Assembly: GCA_028689635.1 (NCBI GenBank)
Contig: JAQVCU010000002.1
Coordinates: forward strand, 20,570-84,569
Direction of reading: 5' to 3'
DNA length: 64,000 bases
Source: Oscillospiraceae bacterium
Lineage (GTDB): Bacteria > Bacillota > Clostridia > Oscillospirales > Ruminococcaceae
In this document: piece after piece, positions 43,524-52,293 of the stretch
How the letters are laid out: every line of letters begins with the position of its first letter
How positions within the stretch are numbered: position 1 is the stretch's first letter
Notes under the pieces: model-generated
What the model saw: only the letters and a program-made list of their open reading frames with translations
The model's database searches: none
Told to the model about the DNA's origin: nothing
Translations under genes and position numbers: made by a program

Positions 43524-44393
43524 ATGGCAGAGGTAATTGGGGTGCGTTTTAAAAACGCCGGGAAGATCTATTATTTTGACCCGGACGGTCAGACCATGCA
43601 AAAGGAGCAGAAGGTCATTGTGGAGACGGCCCGCGGCGTGGAATGCGGCGAGGTCGCCATGGAAAACCGTCAGGTGGAGGATCGGACCATTGTAAAGCCC
43701 CTGAAAAAGGTGATCCGGATCGCCACGCCGGAGGATATGGCCCAGGCGGAAAAGAACCTGGAAAAAGAGCGCAACGCCTTCCGGGTCTGCGAAGAGAAAA
43801 TTGCCGCCCACAAGCTGGATATGAAGCTGGTGGACGTGGAATACACCTTTGACAACAACAAAGTGTTGTTTTATTTTACCGCGGATGGGCGGGTGGATTT
43901 CCGGGAGCTGGTCAAGGATCTGGCTTCGGTGTTCCGCACCCGCATCGAACTGCGGCAGATCGGCGTGAGGGATGAGGCGAAAATGCTGGGTGGCCTGGGG
44001 ATCTGCGGCATGCCCTTTTGCTGCACCCGCTTTTTGGGCGAGTTCCAGCCCGTCTCCATCAAAATGGCCAAAGAACAGGGCCTTTCCCTAAGCCCGACAA
44101 AGATTTCCGGTACCTGCGGCAGGCTGATGTGCTGCCTGAAATACGAACAGGCGGCTTATGAGGATCTGTTGCGCACGACGCCAAAAAACGGCGCCATCGT
44201 CAGCACGCCGGAGGGCCGCGGCAAGGTGGTGGAGGTCAATCTGCTTACCGGGCTGCTGAAGGTGCGGCTGGATAAAAACAGCGACGCTCCACCCAAAATA
44301 TTCCCCAAGGACGAGGTCAAGGCGGTGCGGGACGCGCCGATCCGGGTGGACAAAAAAGAGGCCGAGGCCCTGAAAGGGCTGGAGGATAAATAA
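43524..44393 (+). CDS. ricT: PSP1-domain protein RicT (YaaT)
   Basis: This 289-residue protein is the RicT/YaaT family member that with RicA and RicF forms the Y-complex affecting RNA processing. The PSP1 domain appears at residues about 30-120, and the Cys cluster for the iron-sulfur clusters is visible in GICGMPFCCTRFLGEF and ISGTCGRLMCCLKYE. The start is the ATG after AGCGGAGGATGCC. It lies between holB and a small membrane gene. Confidence 0.92.
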   Translation: MAEVIGVRFKNAGKIYYFDPDGQTMQKEQKVIVETARGVECGEVAMENRQVEDRTIVKPLKKVIRIATPEDMAQAEKNLEKERNAFRVCEEKIAAHKLDMKLVDVEYTFDNNKVLFYFTADGRVDFRELVKDLASVFRTRIELRQIGVRDEAKMLGGLGICGMPFCCTRFLGEFQPVSIKMAKEQGLSLSPTKISGTCGRLMCCLKYEQAAYEDLLRTTPKNGAIVSTPEGRGKVVEVNLLTGLLKVRLDKNSDAPPKIFPKDEVKAVRDAPIRVDKKEAEALKGLEDK

Positions 44394-44442
44394 AATGGCC
44401 GCCCGTTTGGGAAGGCTGCTGTAAAGCGTAAGGAGGGGCTAT

Positions 44443-45013
<571 letters not shown>

Positions 45014-45036
45014 TTGGATTGTAACTGCATATGCCG

Positions 45037-45064
45037 GGCGGACACTTTGGTGTCCGCCTTTTTC
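45037..45064 (+). terminator. Intrinsic terminator of the ferredoxin gene
   Basis: GGCGGACAC pairs with GTGTCCGCC around TTTG, followed by TTTTT. Confidence 0.93.
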
Positions 45065-45075
45065 TGTCCGGAGTT

Positions 45076-45103
45076 TTGAAAATACGGGCCCCTATGGTAT
45101 AAT
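45076..45103 (+). promoter_or_regulatory. Strong promoter at the head of the repeat array
   Basis: TTGAAA and TATAAT with a 16-base spacer. The -10 lies inside the left arm of the first hairpin of the array, so a transcript would start in that hairpin. Confidence 0.7.
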
Positions 45104-45345
45104 AACTACATTGTAGTTATTATACCTGATTTTTATGGCCGCCCTACGGGCATGGCCAATGATACCATTTGCGCTTCGCGCTTATGGTATCATGACTACA
45201 ACGTAGTTATGATACCTGATTTTTATGGCCGCCCTACGGGCATGGCCAATGATACCATTTGCGCTTCGCGCTTATGGGATCATAACCACAACCACAACGT
45301 AATTACGATCCTTGATTATATGGCAGGCCTACGGCCGGGGCGGAG
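45092..45345 (+). repeat. Structured tandem repeat, 90-bp unit, two full copies and a degenerate third
   Basis: Copies span 45092-45181 and 45182-45271, with a diverged third from 45272 to about 45345. Each unit contains a long hairpin (45096-45126 in copy 1, a perfect 15-bp arm pair around one base), a GCCC-TAC-GGGC hairpin, and a GATACCAT half that can pair with ATGGTATC of the next copy around a GCG-CTT-CGC loop. Changes between copies keep pairing (see findings). The unit is a multiple of three, and one frame is open, encoding a repeated MANDTICASRLW. It lies between the ferredoxin terminator and the trmN6-like gene. No coding or mobile element is recognised. Confidence 0.85.
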
Positions 45346-45355
45346 GGAGAAAAAG

Positions 45356-46084
45356 GTGAAATTGCAGTGCAGTTATGAACGGCTCGGTACCGGGTTAGAG
45401 GTCTGCGTTACCGGGGAACACCGGTTTGGCACCGACGCCTTCCTGCTCTCCGATTTTGCCGCCCCCCGCCGGAAAGATCTGGCCTGCGATCTCGGCTCCG
45501 GCTGCGGGATCATCCCGCTGCTGTGGTTTCGGGAAGAGGGGCCGCAAAAGGTTTGGGCGGTGGAGATCCAGGAGCAGGCGGTAGAGCAGATGAAAGATTC
45601 GGTCCGCCGCAGCGCCCTGGAGGGGCGGATGATCCCGGTGCAGGCGGATCTAAAAGATTTGCCTCCCGAACTGCCCAGGGGCGCCTTTGATCTTGTCACC
45701 TGCAACCCGCCTTACAAGGCGGCGGGCAGGGGGATCCTCAGCGAAACGGGGGCGGAGCGCGCCGCGCGTCACGAGGTGCTGTGCACCTTGCCGGACGTCT
45801 GCCGGGCGGCGGCGTCCCTGCTGCGCTTTGGCGGCCGGTTTTGCCTGTGCCAGCGGCCGGAACGGCTGGCCGATGTGATCTGCGCCCTGCGGGAGAACGG
45901 CATAGAGCCCAAGACCCTGCGCTTTGTCCAAAAACGCCCGGATACCGCCCCCTGGCTTTTTCTGCTGGAAGGGAAAAAGGGCTCCCGCCCTTTTTTGAAG
46001 GTGGAGCCGCCGTTGGTGGTGCAGGGGGAAGGCGGCTTCTCGGAAGAGATGCTTCGCATTTATCACAAAGAGCACAACCTTTAA
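45356..46084 (+). CDS. tRNA1(Val) adenine37-N6-methyltransferase-like protein (TrmN6/YabB)
   Basis: This 242-residue SAM enzyme starts at GTG with GGAGGGA upstream. The SAM loop is CDLGSGCGIIPLL, and the N6-adenine motif NPPY is in VTCNPPYKA. The start MKLQCSYERLGTGLEV and the GTDAFLLSDF segment match YabB of B. subtilis. A longer frame back to 45152 would be made of the repeat array and has no ribosome binding site. It precedes rsmI by 19 bases, as in B. subtilis (yabB-yabC). Confidence 0.88.
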   Translation: MKLQCSYERLGTGLEVCVTGEHRFGTDAFLLSDFAAPRRKDLACDLGSGCGIIPLLWFREEGPQKVWAVEIQEQAVEQMKDSVRRSALEGRMIPVQADLKDLPPELPRGAFDLVTCNPPYKAAGRGILSETGAERAARHEVLCTLPDVCRAAASLLRFGGRFCLCQRPERLADVICALRENGIEPKTLRFVQKRPDTAPWLFLLEGKKGSRPFLKVEPPLVVQGEGGFSEEMLRIYHKEHNL

Positions 46085-46103
46085 TGGGGAAAGGCGGAGA
46101 AAA

Positions 46104-46931
46104 ATGGCCGGAAAGCTGTATGTGGTGGGGACGCCCATCGGGAACCTGGGGGATATGAGCCCCAGAGCGCTGGAAATATTGCGCCAGGTAGATTTTGTGG
46201 CGGCGGAGGATACCAGGGTCAGCGGAAAGCTGCTGAACCTTTTTGAGATCAAAAAGCCTTTGGTGAGCTATTATCAGCACAACATGCGGGAACGCGGCGA
46301 GATGCTCCTAGAGCGCATCCTCGCCGGGGAGGACTGCGCTGTTGTCACCGACGCCGGGATGCCCTGCATTTCCGACCCCGGGGAGGATCTGGTGCGGCTT
46401 TGCGCCGAAAACGGCGTGGAGGTGGTGACGGTGCCGGGCCCTTCGGCAGCCATCAGCGCCCTGGCTGTCTCCGGGCTGCCCACCGCCCGATTTTCCTTTG
46501 AGGGGTTCCTCAGCACCAACCGGCGCGGGCGGATGGAACACCTTCAAGAGGTGAAAAACGACCGGCACACGCTGATCTTTTACGAAGCGCCCCACAAACT
46601 GGTGGGGACTTTGGAGGATATGCTGGAAACCCTGGGGGACCGGCGGGTCTCCCTGTGCCGCGAGCTGACGAAACTCCACGAGGAAGTGATCCGCACCACC
46701 TTTTCCGGCGCCCTGGAGCGATATCGGGAAACAGCGCCCCGGGGGGAATATGTGCTGATCGTGGAGGGCGCGCCGGAGCCCCAAAAGGGGGAGGGCGTCA
46801 CCCTGGAAGAAGCGGTGGAGCAGGTGAAGGCCCTGCAGGCGGCGGGCGAATCCATCTCCGCCGCGGCCAAAGCCGTGGCACAGCAGACCGGATTCAAAAA
46901 GGGCGAGCTTTACCGTCTGGCTCTGCAATAA
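46104..46931 (+). CDS. rsmI: 16S rRNA (cytidine1402-2'-O)-methyltransferase
   Basis: This 275-residue enzyme of the tetrapyrrole-methylase fold methylates the ribose of C1402 of 16S rRNA. Its start, LYVVGTPIGNLGDMSPRAL, and the TDAGMPCISDPGEDLVR loop are diagnostic. The C-terminal part has the AAKAVAQQTGFKKGELYRLAL motif. It follows the trmN6-like gene and is followed by a 21-bp hairpin. Confidence 0.95.
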   Translation: MAGKLYVVGTPIGNLGDMSPRALEILRQVDFVAAEDTRVSGKLLNLFEIKKPLVSYYQHNMRERGEMLLERILAGEDCAVVTDAGMPCISDPGEDLVRLCAENGVEVVTVPGPSAAISALAVSGLPTARFSFEGFLSTNRRGRMEHLQEVKNDRHTLIFYEAPHKLVGTLEDMLETLGDRRVSLCRELTKLHEEVIRTTFSGALERYRETAPRGEYVLIVEGAPEPQKGEGVTLEEAVEQVKALQAAGESISAAAKAVAQQTGFKKGELYRLALQ

Positions 46932-46947
46932 CCGCCAAGACTTTTTT

Positions 46948-46998
46948 GCCGTTTTTCCGCATAGAATGGATCATTCTATGCGGGGAGGCGGCTTTTTT
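46948..46998 (+). promoter_or_regulatory. 21-bp hairpin with U-run covering the phosphate permease ribosome binding site
   Basis: GCCG-TTTTT-CCGCATAGAATG (46948-46968) pairs with CATTCTATGCGG-GGAGG-CGGC (46972-46992) around GAT, with U-G pairs over the GGAGG, and six T follow just before the ATG at 46999. It can be an intrinsic terminator of rsmI and at the same time hides the ribosome binding site of the next gene. Confidence 0.8.
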
Positions 46999-47988
46999 AT
47001 GGGCAACGGGCTTGCGGCGCTGGCCCTGGTCACGGTGACGGCGGTGATTTTTGTCAACGGCTGGACCGACGCACCCAACGCCATTGTCAATGCGGTGACC
47101 ACCGGCAGCCTTTCCTACCGACGCGCGGCGGCGTTGGCGGCGGCCTGCAACCTGACGGGAACCCTGGTTTTCTCTCTGCTGCTGCCCCGGGTGGCCCTGA
47201 CGGTGGCCGATCTGGTGCGCTTTGAAGGGGCCTTGCCCTGCGAGGGCATGTTGGCCCTGTGCGGCGGATTTTTGGGTGTGATCCTGTTCTCCGTAGCGGC
47301 GTGGTGGTTTGGCATCCCCACCAGCGAAAGCCACGGCCTTGTGGCGGGCCTTGTGGGGGCTGGGCTGGGCCTTTCCCGCCCTCCGGATATGGAAATCCTG
47401 GCGCTGGTGCTGGCGGGTCTGGCCCTTTCTCTGATGGGGGGATTTCTGGCCGGCTGGGCGCTGCAAAGGGCCCTGGGCCGGGCCCTTTCCCGGGCGGGCG
47501 GGCAAAAGCTGGACCGGCTGCAGGCCTGGGGCGCCGCGGGAATGGCTTTTATGCACGGCGGGCAGGACGGGCAAAAGTTTACGGCGGTGCTGTGCATGGT
47601 GCTTTCCATGGCGGGCGGTGGGAAATTATCGGGCGGGCGCTATGCGCTGGCGGCCCTGTTTTGCTCCGGGGTCATCGCCGTGGGGACAGCTTTGGGCGGC
47701 GGAAGGATCATCCGCCGGGTGGGGGCGGCGGCGCCGGTGGGGAAAGGCCAAGGAGTGGCGGCGGATCTTGGCAGCGCGGCGGCTTTGGCGGGGCTTACCC
47801 TGCTGGGCGTTCCCGTCAGCACCACCCACACCAAACCGGCGGCCCTGGCGGGCAGCTGCGCCGCCGGTTCCCGGGGGGCGGTGGGGGTGCGTTCCCTGTT
47901 GGAGATGGCCGGGGTGTGGCTGCTGACCTTCCCGGCCTGCGGGCTGATCTCCTTTTGTTTGACCAGGCTGTTTCTGTTCCTGCTGTAA
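46999..47988 (+). CDS. Inorganic phosphate transporter, PiT family
   Basis: This 329-residue membrane protein has about ten helices and the PiT signatures VNGWTDAPNAIVNAV at the N-terminus and PVSTTHTKPAALAG in the second half; a middle block ends in HGGQDGQK. It should import phosphate (as metal phosphate) using the proton or sodium gradient. I start at 46999, where GGGGAGG has a fitting spacing; an ATG at 46966 lies inside the upstream hairpin. No PhoU-like DUF47 partner gene is adjacent, which is unusual for the family in Bacillota. Confidence 0.88.
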   Translation: MGNGLAALALVTVTAVIFVNGWTDAPNAIVNAVTTGSLSYRRAAALAAACNLTGTLVFSLLLPRVALTVADLVRFEGALPCEGMLALCGGFLGVILFSVAAWWFGIPTSESHGLVAGLVGAGLGLSRPPDMEILALVLAGLALSLMGGFLAGWALQRALGRALSRAGGQKLDRLQAWGAAGMAFMHGGQDGQKFTAVLCMVLSMAGGGKLSGGRYALAALFCSGVIAVGTALGGGRIIRRVGAAAPVGKGQGVAADLGSAAALAGLTLLGVPVSTTHTKPAALAGSCAAGSRGAVGVRSLLEMAGVWLLTFPACGLISFCLTRLFLFLL

Positions 47989-48055
47989 AAAGGATGGGGA
48001 CTGGGCCCCTGGGGCCCTGCCCGCCGCAGGGAAGATCCCCAGCAAGGGAGTCCCC

Positions 48056-48084
48056 TTGCCCTTTTGAGCGGGGTATGATACAAT
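48056..48084 (+). promoter_or_regulatory. Probable promoter of the rhodanese lipoprotein gene
   Basis: TTGCCC and TACAAT with a 17-base spacer, 30 bases before the gene. Confidence 0.75.
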
Positions 48085-48113
48085 CACCGAAAAAGGGGAA
48101 GGGGGCGGAGAAA

Positions 48114-48605
48114 ATGGAAAACAGGAAGGCGGCTTTGGCCGCAGGGGCCATCGCGGCGCTGTGCCTGCTGGCATGCGGCTGCGCCAAAACGGAAAAGAAT
48201 AGCTCCAGCGCGTATACGCCGGCCTGCGGATGGACACAATCTTCCACAGAGGGGGAAAGCGAAATGAAAGAGACGGAAAATCCCGGTTTTCTGACGCCGG
48301 AAAAAGCGAAGGCGAGGATGGATTCCGGGGATGAGATCGTTATTTTAGACGTGCGGACAGAGCAGGAATATGCCGAAGGGCATATTCCCGGCAGCGTGCT
48401 GATTACGGACAGTCTCCTTCCGGAGCGGGCGGCCCAGTGCCTGCCGGATCTGGACGCGGAGATCCTGGTCTATTGCCGCAGCGGGCGGCGCAGTGCCGCC
48501 GCCGCCCAGGTGCTGGCGGAAATGGGATACTCTAACGTGTGGGATTTTGGCGGCATTCTGGACTGGCCCTATGAAGTGGAGAGGGAAGAGGAACAGGGAA
48601 CCTAA
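48114..48605 (+). CDS. Rhodanese-domain lipoprotein
   Basis: This 163-residue protein has a lipoprotein signal peptide (lipobox LLAC with Cys21), a polar linker, and one rhodanese domain (residues about 60-155). The catalytic loop CRSGRRS follows VYC, so the active Cys is present. Single-domain extracellular rhodaneses of this kind may move sulfur or handle redox stress outside the membrane. GGGGGCGGAG precedes the ATG. It has its own promoter and terminator. The partner is unknown. Confidence 0.85.
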   Translation: MENRKAALAAGAIAALCLLACGCAKTEKNSSSAYTPACGWTQSSTEGESEMKETENPGFLTPEKAKARMDSGDEIVILDVRTEQEYAEGHIPGSVLITDSLLPERAAQCLPDLDAEILVYCRSGRRSAAAAQVLAEMGYSNVWDFGGILDWPYEVEREEEQGT

Positions 48606-48613
48606 GGGGACGC

Positions 48614-48657
48614 AAAATAAAAGCGGGGACGCCGCCTGTTTTCAGGCGGCGTCCCCG
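48614..48657. terminator. Terminator between the rhodanese and CarD-like genes
   Basis: CGGGGACGCCGCCTG pairs with CAGGCGGCGTCCCCG; the T-rich run lies on the minus-strand side, so it mainly serves the CarD-like gene. Confidence 0.85.
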
Positions 48658-48687
48658 CTGCGTTTGTCGCCCGGCCTTGTGATGCGG

Positions 48688-49200
48688 TCAGGCCAGGCTG
48701 CCGGATATTCGCCGCAGGATATAGCCCTCTACCGCCTCCGGCGGCAGGCCGAGGGCCACGGATAATTCCCCATCCAGCAGCTCTTTGGCGCGCCGGAAAT
48801 AATGCTCGTCCACCTGGCGGGGCTTTTTTCCTTCCCGGAGGGATTCCTCCCGGCTGCAATAGACGATTTTCAGCAGCCGCACCAGATCCTCGCAGCGGTG
48901 GGTCTCCAAAAAAGAGCGGTAATGGCTGGAGACCAGTTTTTGATCCCGAAGGTCGCAGCGGCCACCGCCGATCTCGGCGATACGCCCGATCAGATCTTCG
49001 GCTTTTTCTCGGGAGAGAGCAGGGCGCATGGGCGCGGTGGAATCCACCGGCACATAGACAGCCCCGGATTGGCACAGGGGGATCAGCGTATAATAGATCC
49101 GGCCGCGCTGTGCCCGCCGGATATTTTCCAGCGGGCCGATCTTCTCTACGCGGCAAACGCCGGTTCCCCCGCATACGATCCAATCACCTGTCTGGAACAT
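48688..49200 (-). CDS. CarD/CdnL-family transcription factor
   Basis: This 170-residue protein has an N-terminal RNA polymerase-interacting domain (MFQTGDWIVCGGTGVCRVE, the CarD start) and a helical C-terminal domain with SREKAEDLIGRI and a YFRRAKELLDGELS helix. CarD stabilises open complexes at rRNA and other promoters. I start at the ATG after AAGGAGGAGAATTC. It is followed by the stem-loop shared with the rhodanese gene. Confidence 0.85.
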   Translation of the reverse strand: MFQTGDWIVCGGTGVCRVEKIGPLENIRRAQRGRIYYTLIPLCQSGAVYVPVDSTAPMRPALSREKAEDLIGRIAEIGGGRCDLRDQKLVSSHYRSFLETHRCEDLVRLLKIVYCSREESLREGKKPRQVDEHYFRRAKELLDGELSVALGLPPEAVEGYILRRISGSLA

Positions 49201-49335
49201 CTGAATTCTCCTCCTTTTTCCTGGGTCACGGCCGGGGGCCGTGGCTGTCATTGGGCAAAGCAGCGGCAAAAGGACTCCGGTCCCATGGCGGGATCGAAGC
49301 CTTTTGCCGCCTGTTATGCAGCTGTAAAATCGGGA

Positions 49336-49575
49336 TCAGTCCAAATAATTTCCCACGTCGATCCGGTTGTACTGCTTGATGATCTTGATCACGATGGAAC
49401 CGTCCGGCTGGGTTTCTTCCCCGGTGATTTTATACCGGATCCGTTTCTGCTCCAGCTGGCGTTTGTAATGCTCGTATTCTTCCCGGACGGCCCGCGTCGC
49501 CGCGTCATGCCCCAGTTCCTCTTTCAGCTGGAAATGGAGCGTCTGCTGGATGCACGCCGATTTGACCCGTTTCAT
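49336..49575 (-). CDS. Small conserved-type protein, unknown function
   Basis: This 79-residue protein starts MKRVKSACIQQTLHFQL, continues with a basic helix (AVREEYEHYKRQLEQKRIRYKI), and ends in a beta-like IVIKIIKQYNRIDVGNYLD. An AGAGAGG ribosome binding site precedes it. The pattern is that of a small cytoplasmic protein, which I cannot place. It sits between carD and cysS. Confidence 0.6.
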   Translation of the reverse strand: MKRVKSACIQQTLHFQLKEELGHDAATRAVREEYEHYKRQLEQKRIRYKITGEETQPDGSIVIKIIKQYNRIDVGNYLD

Positions 49576-49737
49576 CTGAAATACCTCTCTTCTAACGTTG
49601 GACGGCGGGCTTGCGCCGTCCTTTTTTCTTTATTTTAGCACCTTTTGAAGAAACGCCGCAAACGAAAAAAAGCCTCCGGCGGGAACTTTGTGGATTCTGC
49701 GCAGAGGAAGCCGGGGGAAAATTGGTCAGGATCCCCA

Positions 49738-49772
49738 CAAAAAAATCCGCCGCAGGTTCCCCTGCGGCGGAT
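49738..49772 (-). terminator. Intrinsic terminator of the cysE-cysS operon
   Basis: On the minus strand ATCCGCCGCAGG pairs with CCTGCGGCGGAT, followed by TTTTTTT. Confidence 0.92.
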
Positions 49773-49790
49773 AAAAAATGCGCGGCGCGG

Positions 49791-51185
49791 TTACGCCCGG
49801 GACCACTGTACTCCCTGGGGCGTATCTTTGAGGACGATGCCCATGGCGGAAAGCTGATCGCGGATCTCGTCGGCCTTTTTATAGTCTTTGTTTTTTCGGG
49901 CCTCCTGGCGGGCGGCGATCAGGGCTTCCACCTCGCTGTCCAGGGAATCCGTCTTGCGGTTATAGAGGATGCCCAGCACGTCGGCCATGCCGTCGAAAAG
50001 GCCGGCCGCCTTTTGGCAGAAGGCCTTGGAGCGGGGCTCGGCCAGGGCGGTGTTGATCTCCCGGGTCAGGTCAAATAGGGCGGAAAGGCCGTCGGCGGTG
50101 TTCAGGTCGTCGTCCATGGCCTCGATGAACCGGGCCTGCCAGGCGTCCATGGCGCCGGAAAGCGCTTCCTCGCCGGGGGTCGTCTCCGGCAAACCGTTCT
50201 GGATGGCGAATTCCAGCTTTTCCCGGCAGTTGTAAAGGCGTTCCAAAGAGGCCTTGCAGGCCTCCAGCACCTCTAACGTATAGTTGAAGGGGCTGCGGTA
50301 GTGAGATTGGATCATCATCAGTTTGATGGGCTCATAGCCGTATTTTTCCCCCACTTCCCGCACGGTGAAGAAGTTCCCCAGGGATTTGCTCATTTTTTTG
50401 TTGTCGACGTTGATGTAGCCGTTGTGCATCCAGTAACGGGCGTAGTCTTTGCCGGTGCAGCATTCGCCCTGGGCGATCTCGTTTTCGTGGTGGGGGAAGA
50501 TCAGATCCTGGCCGCCGCCGTGGATGTCAATGGTCTCGCCCAAAAACTTGCGGATCATGGCGGTACACTCGATGTGCCAGCCGGGACGGCCGTGGCCCCA
50601 GGGGGAATCCCAGTAGGGCTCGCCTTCCTTGGCGGCTTTCCAGAGGGCAAAATCCATGGGGTCTTCCTTTTGGCTGTTGACCTCGATGCGGTTGCCGGCG
50701 TCCAGTTCCTCCATGGGCATATGAGAGAGCTTGCCATAATCCCGGAATTTTTTGGTGCGGAAATATACATCCCCGCTGGATTCATAGCCGTAGCCCTTTT
50801 CCACGATCTCCCGGATGATGTCGATGATGACGTCCATGGTCTCGGTGGCTTTGGGATGGATGGTGGCGGGGCGGACGCCCAGGCCCTTGACGTCGGTCCA
50901 GTACTCGGCGATGTATTTTTCAGAGACGTCTTTGTAGGTGCTCCCTTCCTCAATGGCCTTTTTGATGATCTTGTCGTCGATATCGGTAAAATTCTGTACG
51001 AAGGTGACCTCATAGCCGCGATACTCCAGGTAGCGGCGCAGGGTATCGAACACGCAGATGGGGCGCGCGTTGCCGATATGGATGTAGTTGTATACCGTGG
51101 GGCCGCAGGCGTACAGCTTGACGCGGCCGGGTTCTATGGGGACGAATTCTTCCTTTTGGCGGGTGAGAGTGTTGAATATTTTCAT
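49791..51185 (-). CDS. cysS: Cysteinyl-tRNA synthetase
   Basis: This 464-residue class I enzyme charges tRNA-Cys. The HIGH-like motif is HIGN in [21 protein letters not shown] is present, and the zinc Cys is visible near the start (CGPTVY), in WHIECTAM, and in [10 protein letters not shown]-terminal DALR domain follows. It lies 14 bases after cysE; both are under the T-box leader. Confidence 0.97.
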   Translation of the reverse strand: MKIFNTLTRQKEEFVPIEPGRVKLYACGPTVYNYIHIGNARPICVFDTLRRYLEYRGYEVTFVQNFTDIDDKIIKKAIEEGSTYKDVSEKYIAEYWTDVKGLGVRPATIHPKATETMDVIIDIIREIVEKGYGYESSGDVYFRTKKFRDYGKLSHMPMEELDAGNRIEVNSQKEDPMDFALWKAAKEGEPYWDSPWGHGRPGWHIECTAMIRKFLGETIDIHGGGQDLIFPHHENEIAQGECCTGKDYARYWMHNGYINVDNKKMSKSLGNFFTVREVGEKYGYEPIKLMMIQSHYRSPFNYTLEVLEACKASLERLYNCREKLEFAIQNGLPETTPGEEALSGAMDAWQARFIEAMDDDLNTADGLSALFDLTREINTALAEPRSKAFCQKAAGLFDGMADVLGILYNRKTDSLDSEVEALIAARQEARKNKDYKKADEIRDQLSAMGIVLKDTPQGVQWSRA

Positions 51186-51199
51186 GGCGGCAGCCTCCT

Positions 51200-51847
51200 T
51201 TATTTTTTCTGTTCAGCCTGGGATAACCGTTTTTCCAGTTGCTCCACCTGGTAGCGCAGGCGGCACAGCTCCTGGCTGACGGGATCCGGCATATGCACCT
51301 GATCCATATCCTGTTTGCAGGGCACCCGTTCCGCGGCGCGGCGCACCACCCGGGCGGGGACGCCGACGGCGGTGCAATCGGCGGGGATGGGATCCAGCAC
51401 CACGGCCCCGGCGGCGATCTTGGCGTTATCGCCCACGGAAAAAGGCCCCAGGATCTTGGCGCCCGCACCCACCATGACGTTGTTGCCCAGGGTGGGGTGG
51501 CGTTTGCCCTTATCCTTTCCGGTACCCCCCAGGGTGACCCCCTGGTAGATGGTGCAGCCGTCGCCCACCACGGCGGTCTCGCCGATGACCACGCCGCTGC
51601 CGTGATCGATGAGCACGCCGCGGCCGATCTGGGCCCCGGGATGGATCTCGATGCCCGTGAGGAAACGGGCCAGCTGCGAGGTCAGGCGGGCGAAGAAAAA
51701 CAGATGATGGCGGTAGAGAAAATGGGACCACCGGTACCACATCAGGGCGTGGAGCCCAGAATAGAGCAGCAGCACCTCCAGGGAGCTGCGAGCGGCGGGA
51801 TCCCTTTCCCGGATGGCCCGGATATCGGTGCGCAGACCTTTGAACAT
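51200..51847 (-). CDS. cysE: Serine O-acetyltransferase
   Basis: This 215-residue enzyme makes O-acetylserine, the first step of cysteine synthesis. The hexapeptide repeat core starts at [20 protein letters not shown] and the catalytic His/Asp segments match CysE. The C-terminus includes coiled-coil-like residues ([15 protein letters not shown]). I start at [12 protein letters not shown] after AGGAGG. Pairing with cysS under a T-box is the common Bacillota arrangement. Confidence 0.95.
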   Translation of the reverse strand: MFKGLRTDIRAIRERDPAARSSLEVLLLYSGLHALMWYRWSHFLYRHHLFFFARLTSQLARFLTGIEIHPGAQIGRGVLIDHGSGVVIGETAVVGDGCTIYQGVTLGGTGKDKGKRHPTLGNNVMVGAGAKILGPFSVGDNAKIAAGAVVLDPIPADCTAVGVPARVVRRAAERVPCKQDMDQVHMPDPVSQELCRLRYQVEQLEKRLSQAEQKK

Positions 51848-51885
51848 GACGATCCTCCTGATCCTTTCAACGGGAAACCTGAGAC

Positions 51886-52192
51886 CGGAAAAACAAAAAC
51901 CGCCTGCGCCCCCGCAACTTGGGGACGGAGGCGGCATAAAAACCACGGTTCCACTCCGGTTTCTTACTCAAAGCCCCTTAACGCGGGGAGATCGCGCAAA
52001 GGATACTGCGGAGAGCCGGTTCACCTTCGCGTGCTGGCAGGTGCATTCGCCGGGCGGTTTTGGCGGGGAGCGCTTTCAGCGTGTCACGCTCCGTCTCTGT
52101 CGGCTTCCGCTTCCGGTTACTGGTCCTGATAAACGCATTTTATTTTATGGTATGCCGCCGTCATAGCGGCGGTTCCGGCTTAGCCGGATTGC
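51886..52192 (-). promoter_or_regulatory. Cysteine T-box leader of cysE-cysS
   Basis: On the minus strand the leader runs from about 52192 to 51886. The T-box core GTGGAACCGTGG lies at 51954-51943, and the terminator (CCGCCT...AGGCGG with TTTTTGTTTTT) at 51935-51889. In stem I an AGTA motif (52121-52118) lies opposite GAA-TGC-A, giving specifier codon UGC at 52045-52043, that is cysteine. Uncharged tRNA-Cys should stabilise the antiterminator and turn on both genes. Confidence 0.9.
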
Positions 52193-52196
52193 TGTA

Positions 52197-52225
52197 AGCA
52201 TAGCACAGAACCCGCCGTTTTTCAA
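52197..52225 (-). promoter_or_regulatory. Promoter of the T-box leader
   Basis: On the minus strand TTGAAA and TATGCT with a 17-base spacer. Confidence 0.8.
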
Positions 52226-52236
52226 GAGGAGACCGC

Positions 52237-52265
52237 AAAAAAGCAGGGGAATTCCCCTGCTTTTT
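52237..52265. terminator. Terminator of the sugar-isomerase-like gene
   Basis: AGCAGGGGAATTCCCCTGCT is a perfect palindrome with A and T runs on both sides; it lies right downstream of the isomerase gene on the minus strand. Confidence 0.88.
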
Positions 52266-52293
52266 GTGCTTTTTTATGATGCCTGCGAAAGGG

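Noticed and set aside
45092-45345. Repeat array as a CRISPR
   Set aside because: The units are 90 bp and adjoin without spacers, the copies differ by compensatory changes, and there are no cas genes.
45152-45355. N-terminal extension of the TrmN6-like protein
   Set aside because: The frame is repeat DNA, no ribosome binding site precedes ATG 45152, and GTG 45356 has GGAGGGA and matches the family start. Kept as a low-interest finding only.
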